The notes under the pieces were generated by a model. That model worked only from the letters and a program-made list of their open reading frames with translations. It ran no database searches and was not told the DNA's origin. This document shows, piece by piece, positions 1 to 12,608 of a DNA stretch of 64,000 bases (positions are counted from its first letter, which is position 1; the number at the start of each line of letters is the position of its first letter). The DNA lies in assembly GCA_025175895.1 (NCBI GenBank), contig CM045998.1, positions 13,253,153-13,317,152 on the forward strand, written 5' to 3'. A program made the translations under genes and the position numbers. Source of the stretch: Wurfbainia villosa. Lineage: Eukaryota; Streptophyta; Magnoliopsida; Zingiberales; Zingiberaceae.

Positions 1-1000
1 CCACAATCACAGTGTCAACTCTATCATCACAACTCTCCTCCCACACCCCCACAGCCGGCACAATCAAATTAAAATCACAGATTAAATTCCACCACTTAGC
101 TGAAACTCCTAACCATCCAACTTCACAGTTTCGATTCTTAACCTCCTCGCTTCAATCCACAACCACGAGCTCGCATCAATTACCGACATCACCAATACAT
201 CTGATCGAATCAAACAAATACCCAGCAACATCTAATCCCCAATCCATCACCGAAATCACAGATTTACTCCCCAACCACATCTGCAATTCCTAACAATCAT
301 CATGCTATAATTCCGATTCAAACAAACACCCACATCACATTTAACCGAACGAAACTCATCATACGAATACCGAAATCACTTTTAACAGAGTATCACAATC
401 CATAGATATCACAGTTGACGATATTGGGTTAGATCCAACTTACCAGATCCAGACTATACCGGCGGCGATTCTTCCCGATCCTCCGCTCAGCACTCCCGAA
501 CAACCGGCTGAAGACAACCCAGCAAGCACCGATCAATGGAAATCCCCAATCTACCGAGGTAATGCCAACAGCCGATCAAATACAGTAGATCCACGAAATC
601 CTCGATGGAACTCCAACCCTAGATAGATTGCTTACCTCGATGGGCAGCTCGCTGCCACGACAACGACGTCGCTGTCCACCGGAAACGTCGCCGCGACTTC
701 TTTCCCGGCGAGAACCCTCCCTTGATCCCCGTAGGAGATCTACCAAGCGGCCGCCGAAATGACTCGCCGGATCGCGGCGAGATCGGCGAAAGCGAAGCTG
801 CGTTGGCGGAGAAGAACAGGCGGATCGCGATGGAAATGAGACGATCGTCACGGCTTTTCGGTTCGATTGATCTCGTTAACCCACCAAACCTAAACTCAAT
901 CGATTGGATTGACCACCATGTTCGCCCAAGTCCATCTCACCAAGCCCATGTTCATTATTAAGCCCATCTCATTAAGCCCATGTTCATTAATTTATTGATC
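1..1000 (-). other. GC-rich leader with TGGGCY promoter motifs, transcribed leftward
   Basis: Read on the minus strand, 960-890 carries several TGGGCY (site II type) motifs. A CT/GC-rich leader follows (about 850-630) and ends in a good plant splice donor (GAG|GTAAGC) near 637. The rest, to the left edge, is T-rich and intron-like. No long conserved ORF is visible; the short ORFs in this GC-rich stretch look like chance. It could be the promoter, first exon and first intron of a host gene lying off the left edge. It could equally be a Tekay-like gypsy LTR, because the LTR at 11,202-23,277 has the same style of leader. The sequence does not decide. Confidence 0.35.
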
Positions 1001-1066
1001 CATTACATTTAATTTCCCATTTTAATTAATCTCCTAATTAATCCTAATTAATTAACGAGTTAATTA

Positions 1067-1070
<4 letters not shown>

Positions 1071-1109
<39 letters not shown>
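1071..1109. repeat. (AT)n microsatellite
   Basis: About 19 uninterrupted AT dinucleotides inside an AT-rich, TTAATTAA-rich stretch. Confidence 0.95.
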
Positions 1110-1113
<4 letters not shown>

Positions 1114-2064
1114 GCAAATGAAGTTTTATAATTAAATCAAAAGTAATATAGTAAAATATTAAATTATGTTATATTTTAAATTTTCAAAACAATGAGTTTT
1201 TATCCTATTATTTAGGATTGAACCAAACAATATAAATTATATTTTATTCTTTATAATTTTCTTTATGTGATTATCTAGTAATTAAATAATCAAAATTATG
1301 TATGATAATTTGAAATAAATACACCCTTAATTGAGGTGCAACATGAAACTTGTTTGGTCCGAAAATGAGTAGCCCAATTTCATAGGTTGCCGCCATACTC
1401 GAAAGTCCAATTGGGCTAACTTTTTGATCTGCTTGCCAGGCCAATTTGTTAGGTGGGTGCTGACCAATTGAGTGTTTTTTTTTTCGCCATAATTTAATTT
1501 ACATAATACATATTGGCTTGTATCTGATAAGTGTCATCGTCCAAACATAAATTGATTTAGGTTAAACCATATTACTTACGATTTAATCACTCCAATCGCT
1601 CTTAATTAGACATTAATTTTTCAATCACTTAAAAAAAATTATTAGCAACAACTAACTGACTCGTGAAATAACTTAATATTCTACTAAACTCTGCTTTCTC
1701 TTTGAATAGTAGCTGGAAGTTGGAAATCAGTGAAAACCAACTTTTTGTTAATTAGGACCAACGCAAATGATGAGGGCGTTTATGAACATTTATTTCGTTT
1801 ATCGTCACAATTAATTAATTAATTGCTCGTAAAGGAAGAACCCCTTCTCAGGCCTTTTAATGAACTTGAAGAATAAAAAATGCTTTTTAATTAATTTGCA
1901 CAAGTAGATACACATAAATAATTTTCTTTCACCTATTTATTTAGGCAAAAGTTCCTTCGTTAAAAATCCTTTTAGTCAGAGAAGATTTTGATTTAAATTG
2001 CTTTTGCCTAGAGCCACGAACTCGCACTCATTTGTCGGCAACTCAAGGATGATCCTGTAACTAT
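1110..2064. other. AT-rich intergenic sequence, nothing recognised
   Basis: No ORF of note, no LTR ends and no known repeat were recognised in this stretch. Confidence 0.6.
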
Positions 2065-2480
2065 TTATCTTTTGTGATACAAACGGTTATAATTTGTCAA
2101 TTTAGTCATCTATTAGTTCGTTTTCGGATCATCATAAGGAAGGTAAATCAAGATAGACATTTGACCTTTGAGATTAATAACTAACGTATTAAGAGACGAC
2201 ACCGTCGCATTTACGAGGAATTGATCCGTTGTCCTATGATACAATATCATATGCGCTAGCCACTAAATTTTTCCTGCAGGAGCAACTATTATTATCTTAT
2301 GATATAAAAGATTGAAATTCGTCAACCTAGCGGCCCCTACTAATCTACATTCGGATTATCGTAAGGGAGGTAAATCACGATAGATCTTTAATCCTTGAGA
2401 CTAGTAATTAACACATGGAGGGATGACACCCTTACATTTACGAAGAATTGATTCGTTGTCTTATAATACAACGTCTAACC
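2065..2480. repeat. Diverged two-copy tandem repeat, about 200 bp per unit
   Basis: Blocks at about 2,065-2,250 and 2,293-2,475 share the same order of words: TTATCTT.TGATA, TCGGATTATCGTAAGG-like, GGTAAATCA.GATAGA, GACACC..T.CATTTACGA and GAATTGATCCGTTGTC-like. They are clearly related but well diverged. Origin unknown. Confidence 0.6.
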
Positions 2481-2744
2481 GTTCTTATCTTCGAACTTAG
2501 CCAGGAGAACGAGAATGATCCTGTAATTGTTCATATCCATTCAATATTCTAATTAATATTGAGGGAGAATTTTGATACTAAAGAAGATATAATATATATG
2601 TTTATATGTGAAATGACCCGGGGTCACGTTGATCTTGATTCGATCATTTTAATACATAGAAACGTTTTGATAAAAAGCGTATGAAACTCTTTCCTTTTTT
2701 TTTTGTCCGTAGAAAAAAAAATGCGTTTCACTGTAAGAAAAATA

Positions 2745-3375
2745 AAAAATAGCGATAATTTTTTTTCATCACTAATACACATTATTCATCACTAAATAAT
2801 ATTAACGATGATAATATTTCGTCGCTAGAATCGTCGCAATAAATTTGTCGCTAAGAGACTTTAGCAATAAAATTTTAATATTTCGTCATTAACATTGATG
2901 ATGATTAAAAAAACATCGCCAAAAATAATATTTCGTCACTAAATCTGAAATATTGGAAAGAGGAGAATCGCTAATATGGACGACGAAATATAACTATTTC
3001 GTCACTAACAATCAGTCGACTGAAGGAAGAAAGCAGTCGACTGCCCATTATTTGACCAACCACAAAATATTTTTTAATTGATTGATCAGTCAACTGATTA
3101 GTTTGTGATGAAATATATTCATTTCGTCGTTAATTAGCAGTCGACTATCCATTATTTGGCCAACCACATAATATATTTTAGTCGACTGAAGATTTTACGA
3201 CGAATATTTCACATATTTCGTCGCTAATATCTTATAACAGTCGACTGATATGCAAAATTCTGATACCCATATATCGAACATTAGTGACGATATTAAAAAT
3301 TTCATCACTACCCCTAAAAATTTTGATGTCGTATATCGACGGTTAGTGACGAAATGGAAAAAATCGTCGCTAACA
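2745..3375. repeat. Left subterminal repeats of the CACTA element, with AGTCGACT palindromes
   Basis: There are many copies of TTTCGTCGC(T)AA and its reverse complement. In CACTA elements such motifs are normally the transposase-binding sites. Five exact AGTCGACT palindromes also lie within 233 bp (3,014, 3,035, 3,139, 3,180 and 3,239), with decayed AGTCAACT versions between them. Confidence 0.8.
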
Positions 3376-3738
3376 ATGCAAATACAGATTTTCAGAATTA
3401 CTTTTATTTGTATTCGATATCCGGTAATACAATACCAATTACACAATTTATTTCGGCACATAATTTAACAACATACAAAAAAATTAACAATAATTACATT
3501 TAACCATAATAAATCACATAACATATTTGAAATACATGAGTAGAAACCAAACTCCTAGTCCAAAACATCTAATTTCATAAATTCATAGTATCCAAATTCA
3601 AAAACATTCAAGGTTACAATTTCACTAGTTCAAAATAGAAATGTTCACAAACTCTAAGATGGAGGAAAAGGTGAAGTTGAAGATGACTCATGTATCAATG
3701 ATTGTAATGCTTCAGGTGTAAGCCGATTTAGAATTGCT

Positions 3739-5160
3739 TCAAACATATCTTGTCTTGATCTCATTGATGTCAACTAATCTTGGGTGCTTGCTAATTGAAT
3801 TCGAGTGTTTACTAGCTCCTCTGCTTGCATCCTTTCTAATCGTTGCTCGGTGGACTCGCAGTGTTGCGTTAGTTAATCTGGAGGAGGAGCTAGCATCCAA
3901 AAATGTAAATCTAATTGGTTTTGGCTCACTTTCAAATCCTTTAATATATCCAGAATGAACACCGAGGATTTGATTACAAACCCGATCTGCAATCTGGACT
4001 GCATCGATGTCATCTCCGATTTCTTGTGATTGAATATGCTCATCTCGCAGTCTCACCATATCATCCTAAGAATAACAAATATATTATTAATATGTTTAAA
4101 AAGAATTATGCAAATTTAAAAATAACTTTACTAAATTATATCAATTATATCTTACGTATGCAACCTCGGCTCTCTCCCCACTCTACCCTTTTGACGAGCT
4201 ACAATGGGTTGTATTAAAGACGATAATTCGATATTTTCTCTGTGACTGATCGGTCTGAAAAATATTATAATGTGTTAATATTAAAAATAACAAACAATAT
4301 CCTATAACTATAAAGTTTGTATTTACACCGTCGTAACTGTATTGAATGAATACTTTTAAGCTACCTCGATGGGTATATGGAAGTTGTGATTAATTTTGCG
4401 ATTTTGTTGTCGATTGTGTCTATAATACAAAAATTTGTTAGAATAAAAATTAAAGCAATAGTTGTAGAATGAATATTTTAATTTTTATATAACACAGGTA
4501 ATTGGTATAGATTGAGTTACTTGAAATTTCTCTGATTCAAATAGATCACACATATAATTCTAATCTTCTTGTGTCTCACAAAACTAGATCGACATATGAT
4601 GTCGGTGCTCAGTAGGGGGAAGATGTAGTAGGCTCTTATAATGAGTGTGCATCTTATTTCTATTGTCTTTGTACCTTGCACTCATTAACCTGTCAGTTTT
4701 CTTTCTTACCGATGTTGCCTCCTCGGCAAAACTGATATAGAAAGCAGCCTGAAAAAATACCAATATTTAAATTTATTAACGAAGGATGACTGATTATATA
4801 AATATTAAATTACTTGTACTTACTGATAATTGATTATATATCATCTATTTATTGTCCGCGGAGATATGCTTCCAATTATTAGCTTGTAGGGGAGCGAACT
4901 TCTTAATTGATAGACCTAACTCTGTCATAAAAGCAACTGTATTTTGTCCGATAGGATGACCATCGCTCTTACGAAAGATAATGGATAATTTACCCTGTTC
5001 CTTGATTTGTTATTTGAGCCGATCGGAGTGTGTGCCTCGTGTCTCTCTACGTATCAGACGAATTGTAAATCAAAAAGTATTAATAATTAACAAGTCAAAT
5101 AAATAACAAATTAAATAAATATATTTAAAGCCACATAACTAACCAATAGGAGCACTATCA
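3739..5160 (-). pseudogene. Second CACTA gene, Transposase_24 (Ptta/En/Spm)-like, broken
   Basis: The minus-strand ORF at 3,739-4,059 (106 aa) has the pattern IADRVCNQILGVHSGYIKG near its start, resembling the Q-lG-x-GYvkG region of plant Ptta/En/Spm-family proteins. Upstream (about 4,540-4,740) a second block reads SAKYKDNRNKMH with interruptions, resembling the SxKnKaNRaK segment of the same family. AT-rich intervening stretches look like introns. In related elements this gene lies downstream of TNP2 and supplies the DNA-binding partner protein. Stops and frame changes make it a pseudogene; its outer limits are approximate. Confidence 0.6.
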
Positions 5161-5312
5161 TCGTCAGGTGTAGGCATAACTGGGGGGCGCTCAATTCTCT
5201 TATGTGGTATAGCTATGACATAAACATTATATATAGATCGACATATAATGAAAGATTATCTTAAATACATGAATTATAAATGAAGAATAATATAAATACC
5301 ATGTAAATACAT

Positions 5313-8300
5313 CTAATCGTTATCATCATCTGAAAAGAATAAATGATCATTAACCTCACTATCAATTTCACTATCTTCACCCTCATCAATACGATTATTT
5401 TGAGTGCCCCTATCTAGATCCACTTGTGCATTTGTCATATTTATTTGTTGATGCTTAACATCTAATCGACATAGTTGAGTTATCTCTAAGTCTTCACCGA
5501 CTATTGAAGTTGAATCATTAGATAAAATCTCTTTGTTTGACCCTATATTCAAGATATTACCAATCTCAAAGTCTCCAGATAATTCATCAACTTTAGTTAC
5601 TTCGTATATTTTTTGGTGGTGGAACCTTTGCACTACCTTCCAATGACCTCCACGCTTGATATCAATCAAATAATATACTTGATTTGCTTGGTTTGTCAAA
5701 ATGAATGAGTCATCATCATACCATATTTTAGAAGTGTCAATACACAAGAGATTATACTCTTCCACCAATGATTTTTTTAGGATTACATTGGAACCATTCG
5801 CACTAAAATAATTAGAATTTATACCTAAAAGAGTAAAATATTTGAACCACATCTTTCAACACACCAAAAAAATTCAAATTGTCCCTATCATTAGAGGATG
5901 GTATGTTGACCCCACTATTCTAAGTAGTTCTGTGTAAATCATGGGATCTCATATGATATTGAATCTCATTTACAATACATACATCATACAATTGAACTTC
6001 AGCATCATGTTCCATTGCTAAATAGTACAACTCATCTATGATATCTGAATTTGTAAAAAATTTTAGCACTATAATTTTATCCATAATTTACAGTAGAAAA
6101 TCTCGCTTATGATATTATATAACTTGATCAACATGAATTTTTTGTGACATAAGTTACAGATGCTCACTGTATAAAAATATAATATATTTAAAATTTGTGA
6201 ATGAAATAGAATTAAAGTAATAACTTAATGTAAAAATTTACTTTCGATATCGATTGACTTCTTTACAATTGTTCAAAATATATCAATGTGCTTTCTTAAA
6301 CAAAGACAATGGTAATTTCAGACTGTGTTGGTTGCCAAAAACTCTTGTTTGTTGTGAGAAAATACTTAATTTGCATATTGATGGTTGAACATCTTTATTC
6401 CGTTCCAGTTTGGAAAAGCTTGTTTTAATTTGACTCATATATATAACGAATTGAAAGTCAATGCCTCATTTACAATATACCCCTCTGCAATAGATCCTTC
6501 AGGTCGTGCTTTGTTACGAACTATTTTTTTAGTCTTCCCAAATATCGCTCAAAGGGATACATCCATCGTGACGATACTGACCCAACTAACATGACTTCAC
6601 GAGGTAAATGAACGGTCAAATGAACCATAATATCAAAAAATGTCGGAGGAAATATTCATTCTATCTTACACAATATCAAGACTATTTTCTCCTCCATTTT
6701 ATATTTGTTTGCTGTGTGTAAAGATCTTGCAGTGATCTTTTTGAAGAAATCACATAACTCAATTAGTGTGCTACATATGTTTGTTGGAAAAAATTTACGT
6801 ACAACAATTGAAAGTATTTTTTTTAACAATACATGACAATCATGTGATTTTAGGCCATATATATTTTCTTCATTTGCATTTACATTTCTAGATATATTAG
6901 CAATATATTCATCTGGAAACTTCACAGATTTTAAAAATTAATAAAATTCACGTCTTTCTTCTAATATCAATGTGTAACTTGCATATGGTTTCCTGAATTT
7001 GTCTCATACTGGTTGTAAATGTAATTCACTCTTTATCCCCCTATTCTACAAGTCTAATTTTGCTTTGAGAATATCCTTTGACTTTCCGTCTATATTTAAT
7101 AATGTGTCAATTAAAGCATCACAGGTATTCTTTTCAATATGCATCACATCTAAATTGTGTCACAACTTTAAATTTGACCAATATAGTAACTCAAAAAATA
7201 TAAACTTCTTTATCCAATTTGTATCATCCAAATATCGCTGTCGTTTTTTACTGAATGAAGGATGCTTACTGAATGTCACTTGGGATAACGTGCCCAACTG
7301 TGCTAAAATCTCATATCCATTAATTATTCGTGGTGGTCCTTTTTCAACCTTTCCAATGCCATGGATGTTGTACATTCAAGAATCGACGGTGATATGTGTA
7401 GCATATTTTACTCTTTAATCCTTGAGATTTGATTTCATTCAGACATACTGGACATGCCTTATAGCCCTTTATGCTTCATCCAGAAACTGTTCCATATGCT
7501 AGAAAGACGTGAACGACCCACATCACAGTAGCATGTAATTGAAATACTTGTTCAATCGATTTATCATATGCTTTCACCCCGTCATTCCATAGCTCCTTCA
7601 GTTCATTTATCAGAGGTTGTAGGTATACATCTATCTCTTTGTCAGGTGATTTATGTTAGTGCATATAAGGTCCACATATCTCCACAATGACATGATATTG
7701 TCCACTTTGGGCCTAGACCCTCATGGTTTTATTTTTGGGCTTTACCCAAAAGGCCTCATACCAATGGAGATATCTTTTTTCTTATAAGCACATGATCTTT
7801 TCCATGTCTTACCAATGTGGGACTTTGATTGTATTCCCCATACTCCCAACAATCCCCCCCTCAAACGAAGGACCACATTGGGCCCCCCCTCAAGCCTATC
7901 CCTCCTCGAAGGATTTTCTCTGCTTGATGTCCGATCTTGACCCACGGGACTTCACCGCTGTTCGGTCCCACCAACTAGACTTCCTTCGATGTCTGTTCTC
8001 TTGATCCGACGTGGAGCTCAACTTCCTTCGTTCGAGGTTCATTATCTGATATCTTTTTCTTATAAGCACATGATCTTTTCCATGTCTTACCAATGTGGGA
8101 CTTTGATTGTATTCCCCATACTCCCAACAATTTAGGCCCAGGAATTAAAATAGATATAATTATATATGGTAGCTTCATCATTTTTTATGGTGGCAAATTA
8201 TAATTCACAAGTATAATAGGTCATATACTATAAGCATTTGACATGTTTCCAAATAGATTAAACCCGTCAATAGCCAACCCTAAGTGAATATTTTGTGGAT

Positions 8301-9240
8301 CACCTGCAAATATTTCATGTGCATTGTCAAATTCTTTCCATGATTCATTATCAGCTGGGTGTCTTAATACACCATCTGTTTCAACTCGCTTTTCTTTATG
8401 TCATCTCATATCTTTGGTTATATGCTTCGAAATAAACAACCGCTTAGGTGTCAGTTTCAGAGGGAAATATCGAATAATTTTTTTAGGATTTTTTTTCTTA
8501 TTCATCCCTTCGTATTTGTATCTGGTCTCCTTGCACACTGGACATACATCCTTATTCTCGTACTCATTCTAAGATAATATACAATCATTCTTACATACAT
8601 ATATCTTCTCATATGTCAATCCTAATTCTTTTAATAATTTTTTTGCTTCATAATGAGAGCTTGGAATCACATTCGATTTAGGAATTATCTCTTGCAATAA
8701 CTGAAGTAACATATCAAAAGATTTATTGCTCTAGCCGTTTAACACCTTCACATGCATTAGCTTCACTACAAAATTGAAAACTGAAAAATTAGTAGAATTG
8801 TGATACAATTATTTTTTGTGTTTCTTTCAATATTGAAGTATAACTTCGTCTACAATCATTTGCATTTATGTTTTCATTGATATCATATGATTGAGTCTCA
8901 TTGTTATTTATATTTTTTATATTTCATAAATCAGTAAACATGTCTTCAAAATCATCTACTTCAATCTCAAAATTATTAATGGATGATGTAGAAGCTTCTC
9001 CATGAAAGTTTCATACTTTATATAATTTATCAAATTCCCACCTATAAAGATGTCCTCGCACATAATTCAACTCATATTTAAATAAATTGTCACACTGACG
9101 ACATGGACAATGAATTTTTGATAAATTCAAACTAATCATGTAAATCTCTGTCACATTTAAAAACTGATTCAAACAATTTATATATTTATGACTAATCTGA
9201 TTCTGAATCATTATCCAATTTTTATTAGATGTCAAATTAT
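5313..9240 (-). pseudogene. TNP2-like CACTA transposase, broken and interrupted by a TRIM
   Basis: Reading leftward, the family blocks appear in order. At 9,235-9,011 is a Transpos_assoc domain (IHCPCRQCDN, then VRGHLY). At about 8,760-8,140 is the Transposase_21 start (CPVCKETRYKY, RYFPLKLTPKRLF, HKEKRVETDGVLRHPAD, LGLAIDGFNLFGNMS), ending at an LIPGPK-like motif. The TRIM insertion follows. At 7,653-7,380 the gene resumes with EIDVYLQPLINELKELW and CPVC. At 7,375-7,160 comes an FFELLYW-type block, at 6,925-6,656 a GLKSHDCHVLL and LIELCDFFKK block, and at 5,852-5,313 a DUF4216-like C-terminus (WYDDDSFILTNQANQVYYL) with an acidic tail. The protein would cut and paste the element. Several stops and frameshifts make it inactive. 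Confidence 0.85.
7654..8129 (-). mobile_element. TRIM (miniature LTR retrotransposon), 476 bp
   Basis: Flanked by perfect 5-bp duplications ATTTA (7,649-7,653 and 8,130-8,134). On the minus strand the downstream LTR is 7,851-7,654 (198 bp, TGTTGGGAGT...CTAACA). It is preceded by a polypurine tract GAGGGGGGGGAT. The upstream LTR survives only as 82 bp (8,129-8,048), nearly identical to the first 82 bp of the other LTR. The internal part (about 200 bp) has no coding capacity. The element sits inside the TNP2 reading frame just after the LIPGPK motif and so postdates the CACTA element. Confidence 0.85.
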
Positions 9241-9949
9241 TTAATAAATAAGTCTTATAAATAAGTTTGATGGTAATTTTTAATACAATTATTTTAGCAT
9301 CACATCAAAATTAAACATAAAATTTATGATTCAAACATCAAAATAACCATAAGAATCAATATATCCAATAAACTTCAAAGTAATCCTAAAATGATCATCT
9401 AATTATCAAAATATCTCCAAATTTATTATCTAAGCAACAAATTAACTCTAAGTAACCCTTTTATCATAAGCATAAAATAAATTATAATTCCTACTTCCTT
9501 AACCTCAATCCTAAAAATATCTATCAAACATATAGACAAATCAAGACAAAATAATACAATAAAATATTAACGAGCAAAATTTAAATGTTCCTAAAGTATC
9601 ATAGTTAATTTCTATCAATCGTTAATTTCATATTTACTTAGGTGCATGAATATATATGAATAAATATATTACAATATAAATTAACACATTTGGTTTACCA
9701 GATAATTTCTATAATTGTCATCTAAGTATAAAAAACTCTATATTCATCGTCTAAGTATCCAAATATCCCTAAATTTATAATCTAAAATTCATCGTCTAAG
9801 TATCCAAATATCCCTAAATTTATGATCTAAAATTCGTCGTCTAAGTATCCAAATATTACTAAATTTATAATCTAATCATAACAATAACATAAAAAATATC
9901 ATTAACAATTGCTACAAATTTATTTTTTTTAAAGACTCCGAAAAAACCT

Positions 9950-10305
9950 AAGTCAAAGGCCGATCGAGTCGGAGACGAGCCGAGCAGGACGTCGGAGCTT
10001 GAGACCAGAGCGGGAGATAGAGGCCGAGCAAGAGGTTGGAGCTGGCGACCGAGCTGGATACCTGGGAGAAGGACAGAATCGAAGTCGGAGCCGAAAATCA
10101 GAGTTGGCGGACGAGAGGCGAGAGGCAAAAGAGATCACAGGAACAGGAGTCGAAGCGGAATAATCGCCGGAGCAAGAGTCAAAAGTGGAAAAATCGCCAG
10201 AAGAGAAGGAATTGTCGGAGTAGGAGTCGGAGTGGAAGAAACGTCGGGAGCGGACGAATCGCTGGAAGAGAGGAGGAAGAGAGGAGTCACACGGAAATTT
10301 AGGGG
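9950..10305 (-). other. GC-rich leader or first-exon region of the CACTA gene
   Basis: This compositional island of GC-rich, imperfect GAGTCGGAG-like repeats sits just inside the right subterminal region. It is upstream of the TNP2 N-terminal block on the minus strand, where a 5' untranslated exon would be expected. The 88-codon plus-strand ORF here (Arg/Ser/Glu-rich) is most likely a by-product of the repeats. Confidence 0.4.
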
Positions 10306-10324
10306 AATACAGCGGCCGATGATT

Positions 10325-10830
10325 TTTTTACGTATCTTAGCAACGAAAATATATATTTCATCATTAATATTTAGTAGATTAGCGATGAACTTAACATTTT
10401 TGTCGCTAGTATTATGATTATTAGCGATGAACTATACATATCGTCGCAAAATTTGACGCCAACAATTGACTGGTTGTATACACCAGTCAACTGCACATAA
10501 TGTGTTTGATCACAGAAAGTTTTTCAGTCAACTGTCATTATTAGCGACGATTATTAAAATATCGTCGCTAAATGTAAATATATTAGCAACGAAATATTCG
10601 TTTCGTCGTTAATACTCATTTTGAATAAAGACTAGCGACGAATATTTTTAATTCGTCTCCAATATTTTATGTTAGCGACGAAATAGTAATGTTTCGTCGC
10701 AAATATGATATTATTTTGATATTTAATATTTTTAATATGTTTATTTATGACAATCATAAAAATCATCAGTAATTGTCAATATTAATGATGAATTAATAAT
10801 TCGTTGTTAATATATGATCGCTTTTTTTTT
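10325..10830. repeat. Right subterminal repeats of the CACTA element
   Basis: Dense TTAGCGACGAA/TTCGTCGC motifs in both orientations mirror those at the left end. Two decayed CAGTCAACTG palindromes lie near 10,490 and 10,525. Confidence 0.8.
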
Positions 10831-12608
10831 TAGTATTTATCACCATTTAATTCAGGAAAATCAATTATTCATTCCATTGGAACTCATCCAAAATTCTAGA
10901 GAGTTCAATCCATTTAAAGTGGTCATACTTTTGTCGTGTTAGATGAAAGATATAAAAAATAAGAAATATATAAAAAGTTAAATTAGATGGAAGATGCAAA
11001 AGAAAAAGAAAATCTACCGATGGTGCAGTTTCATATGTAAACTTACCAGTTTTTTACTTCTTTTAATTGGACTCTTGGTATACTCGTCGCCTACTTTAGA
11101 ATTTTTCAAAAACATATATTAATAATTTTTTGTCGTTTTTTAAGGTGGCAATCATCTCAACAAAAATTTACTAAATATAAAATTATTATTATTATTATTA
11201 TTGCCTGACAATTGTATGGTTATTCTATAATCACTGTCGCTTTGAGCTTTCGCAGTACTCGAGAAGCCTCGGGTTATAATATAATTGTTAAATACGGAAA
11301 AATGTAAAATATAAAATTTTATGGTTAAAATTTAGGAAAAATAATCCTGGGAAATTACTTCGGAATTTTTGGAGGATTTTAGGAATTTTTCTGAAATTTT
11401 TCTGGATTTAAACGGGACTTGTACGAGATATTTACGGGGATAAGAAAAACAGATTTATTAAGGATCTGTTTTGATTATTTAATGGGTTTAAATAACCTAA
11501 ATTATAAACCTAGGTTTTTCTATTCCTATTTCCTCATCTCTCACGCGGTTAGCCGCCCGAGCCTTCCCCTTTCTCGCGACTACGATTTCTCTTCTTCCTC
11601 TCCGCGCACTTTTCTCTCACTATTTCCTTTTCTTCTCGCCACAGATATTGCCTTTCCCCTCTCCGCCGACAGCACCGTCCGCACCTCGCCCTCTTCTTCT
11701 TCCTCGCGTCCGCGCTGCCCGAGTCCTTGCGTCGGTCGTTCCTCCGCAAGCGTCGACGGACGTCGTCTCCTTTCCCGTGCTCTGACCGTCGCTCCTTTTC
11801 GGTGCCCAGGCCACCGTTCTCTTCCTCGCTGACATCAGCCGTGCGCGCCGGCCGCCGCGGCCACAGGATCGCCGCAGAGCCTTTCTTCCCAAGGCTTGCG
11901 GTCGTCGATTTCTCCACAGCAGCCGGCGTCGTTCTCCTCATCGCTGACCGCCGCGCCCAACGCCTCTCCTTTGCACGTGCCGACCTCCAAGGCCACGGAA
12001 CCGCCGCCGTTCTGTTTCCCTCGGCACACTAGCAGCCTTCATCGCCGCGCACACGTCGCCTGTCACCGTCGGTGCGGTTGGCACCGCGACCGCCGCTGTT
12101 TCTTCTTCCCCAGCGCACCTGCAGCCACCGGATTGCCGCTGTGAGCCCTCCGCGTCGCCGGTGATCGTGGTATCTAGGTCAAAAATTGGGGATTTTGCCA
12201 GTGGTCGTTGTATCTAGGTAAGGGTTGGTCTCGGTCTCTATCTTGGACGAAGTCGACTTGTCGTGATTCTTCCTGCCGTGATTCACCTCGGTTTGAATTG
12301 GTTTGTTGTTTAGGGCAACAACTGGGATTGGATTGTCCGGTGAACAGGGCAACATTGGAAAATCCCTACCGATGGAGTGCAGGGCGGGTAAGCTTGTTCT
12401 ATTCCCTCTCCTATAGCCGTAAATTGTTAATTTAGGTTGTGATATGTGATGAGTGGATGAAGCTAGTTCGACTGTGGATGAATGAAGAGGTAGTGATGGC
12501 TGTGATTGGAGTTTGTTGTTGGTTGAGAGGGATGTAAGAGTCCATTTGGGTGATATCGGCTGTACACGGTTAGGTGTAGGAGTTTTGTGCAAGATTTAGA
12601 CTCGATTT

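Larger units (their letters stand above)
2729..10835 (-). mobile_element. CACTA (En/Spm-type) DNA transposon, decayed, about 8.1 kb
   Basis: The left end begins CACTGTAAGAAAAATA and runs into AGCGATAAT. The right end is CGCT, a T-run and AGTA (one mismatch to the expected AGTG). Both ends are flanked by TTT (2,726-2,728 and 10,836-10,838), consistent with a 3-bp CACTA target duplication, although T-runs make this weak. Both ends carry many short GCGACGAAA/TTTCGTCGC subterminal repeats. Inside, on the minus strand, lie a TNP2-type transposase and a second transposase-like gene in the usual CACTA order. Stops and frameshifts make it non-functional. It was later hit by a TRIM element at 7,654-8,129. 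Confidence 0.85.

Noticed and set aside
12..293. 93-codon ORF at the left edge
   Set aside because: Ser/Thr/Pro-rich by chance in intron-like sequence of the opposite strand; no domain.
10036..10302. Arg/Ser-rich 88-codon ORF resembling an SR protein
   Set aside because: Comes from GAGTCGGAG-type repeats antisense to the CACTA gene leader.
11419..12144. GC-rich ORFs on both strands, Arg/Ser/Pro-rich
   Set aside because: They fall in the CT-rich leader of a gypsy-type LTR; several frames are open at once because of composition, with no domain.
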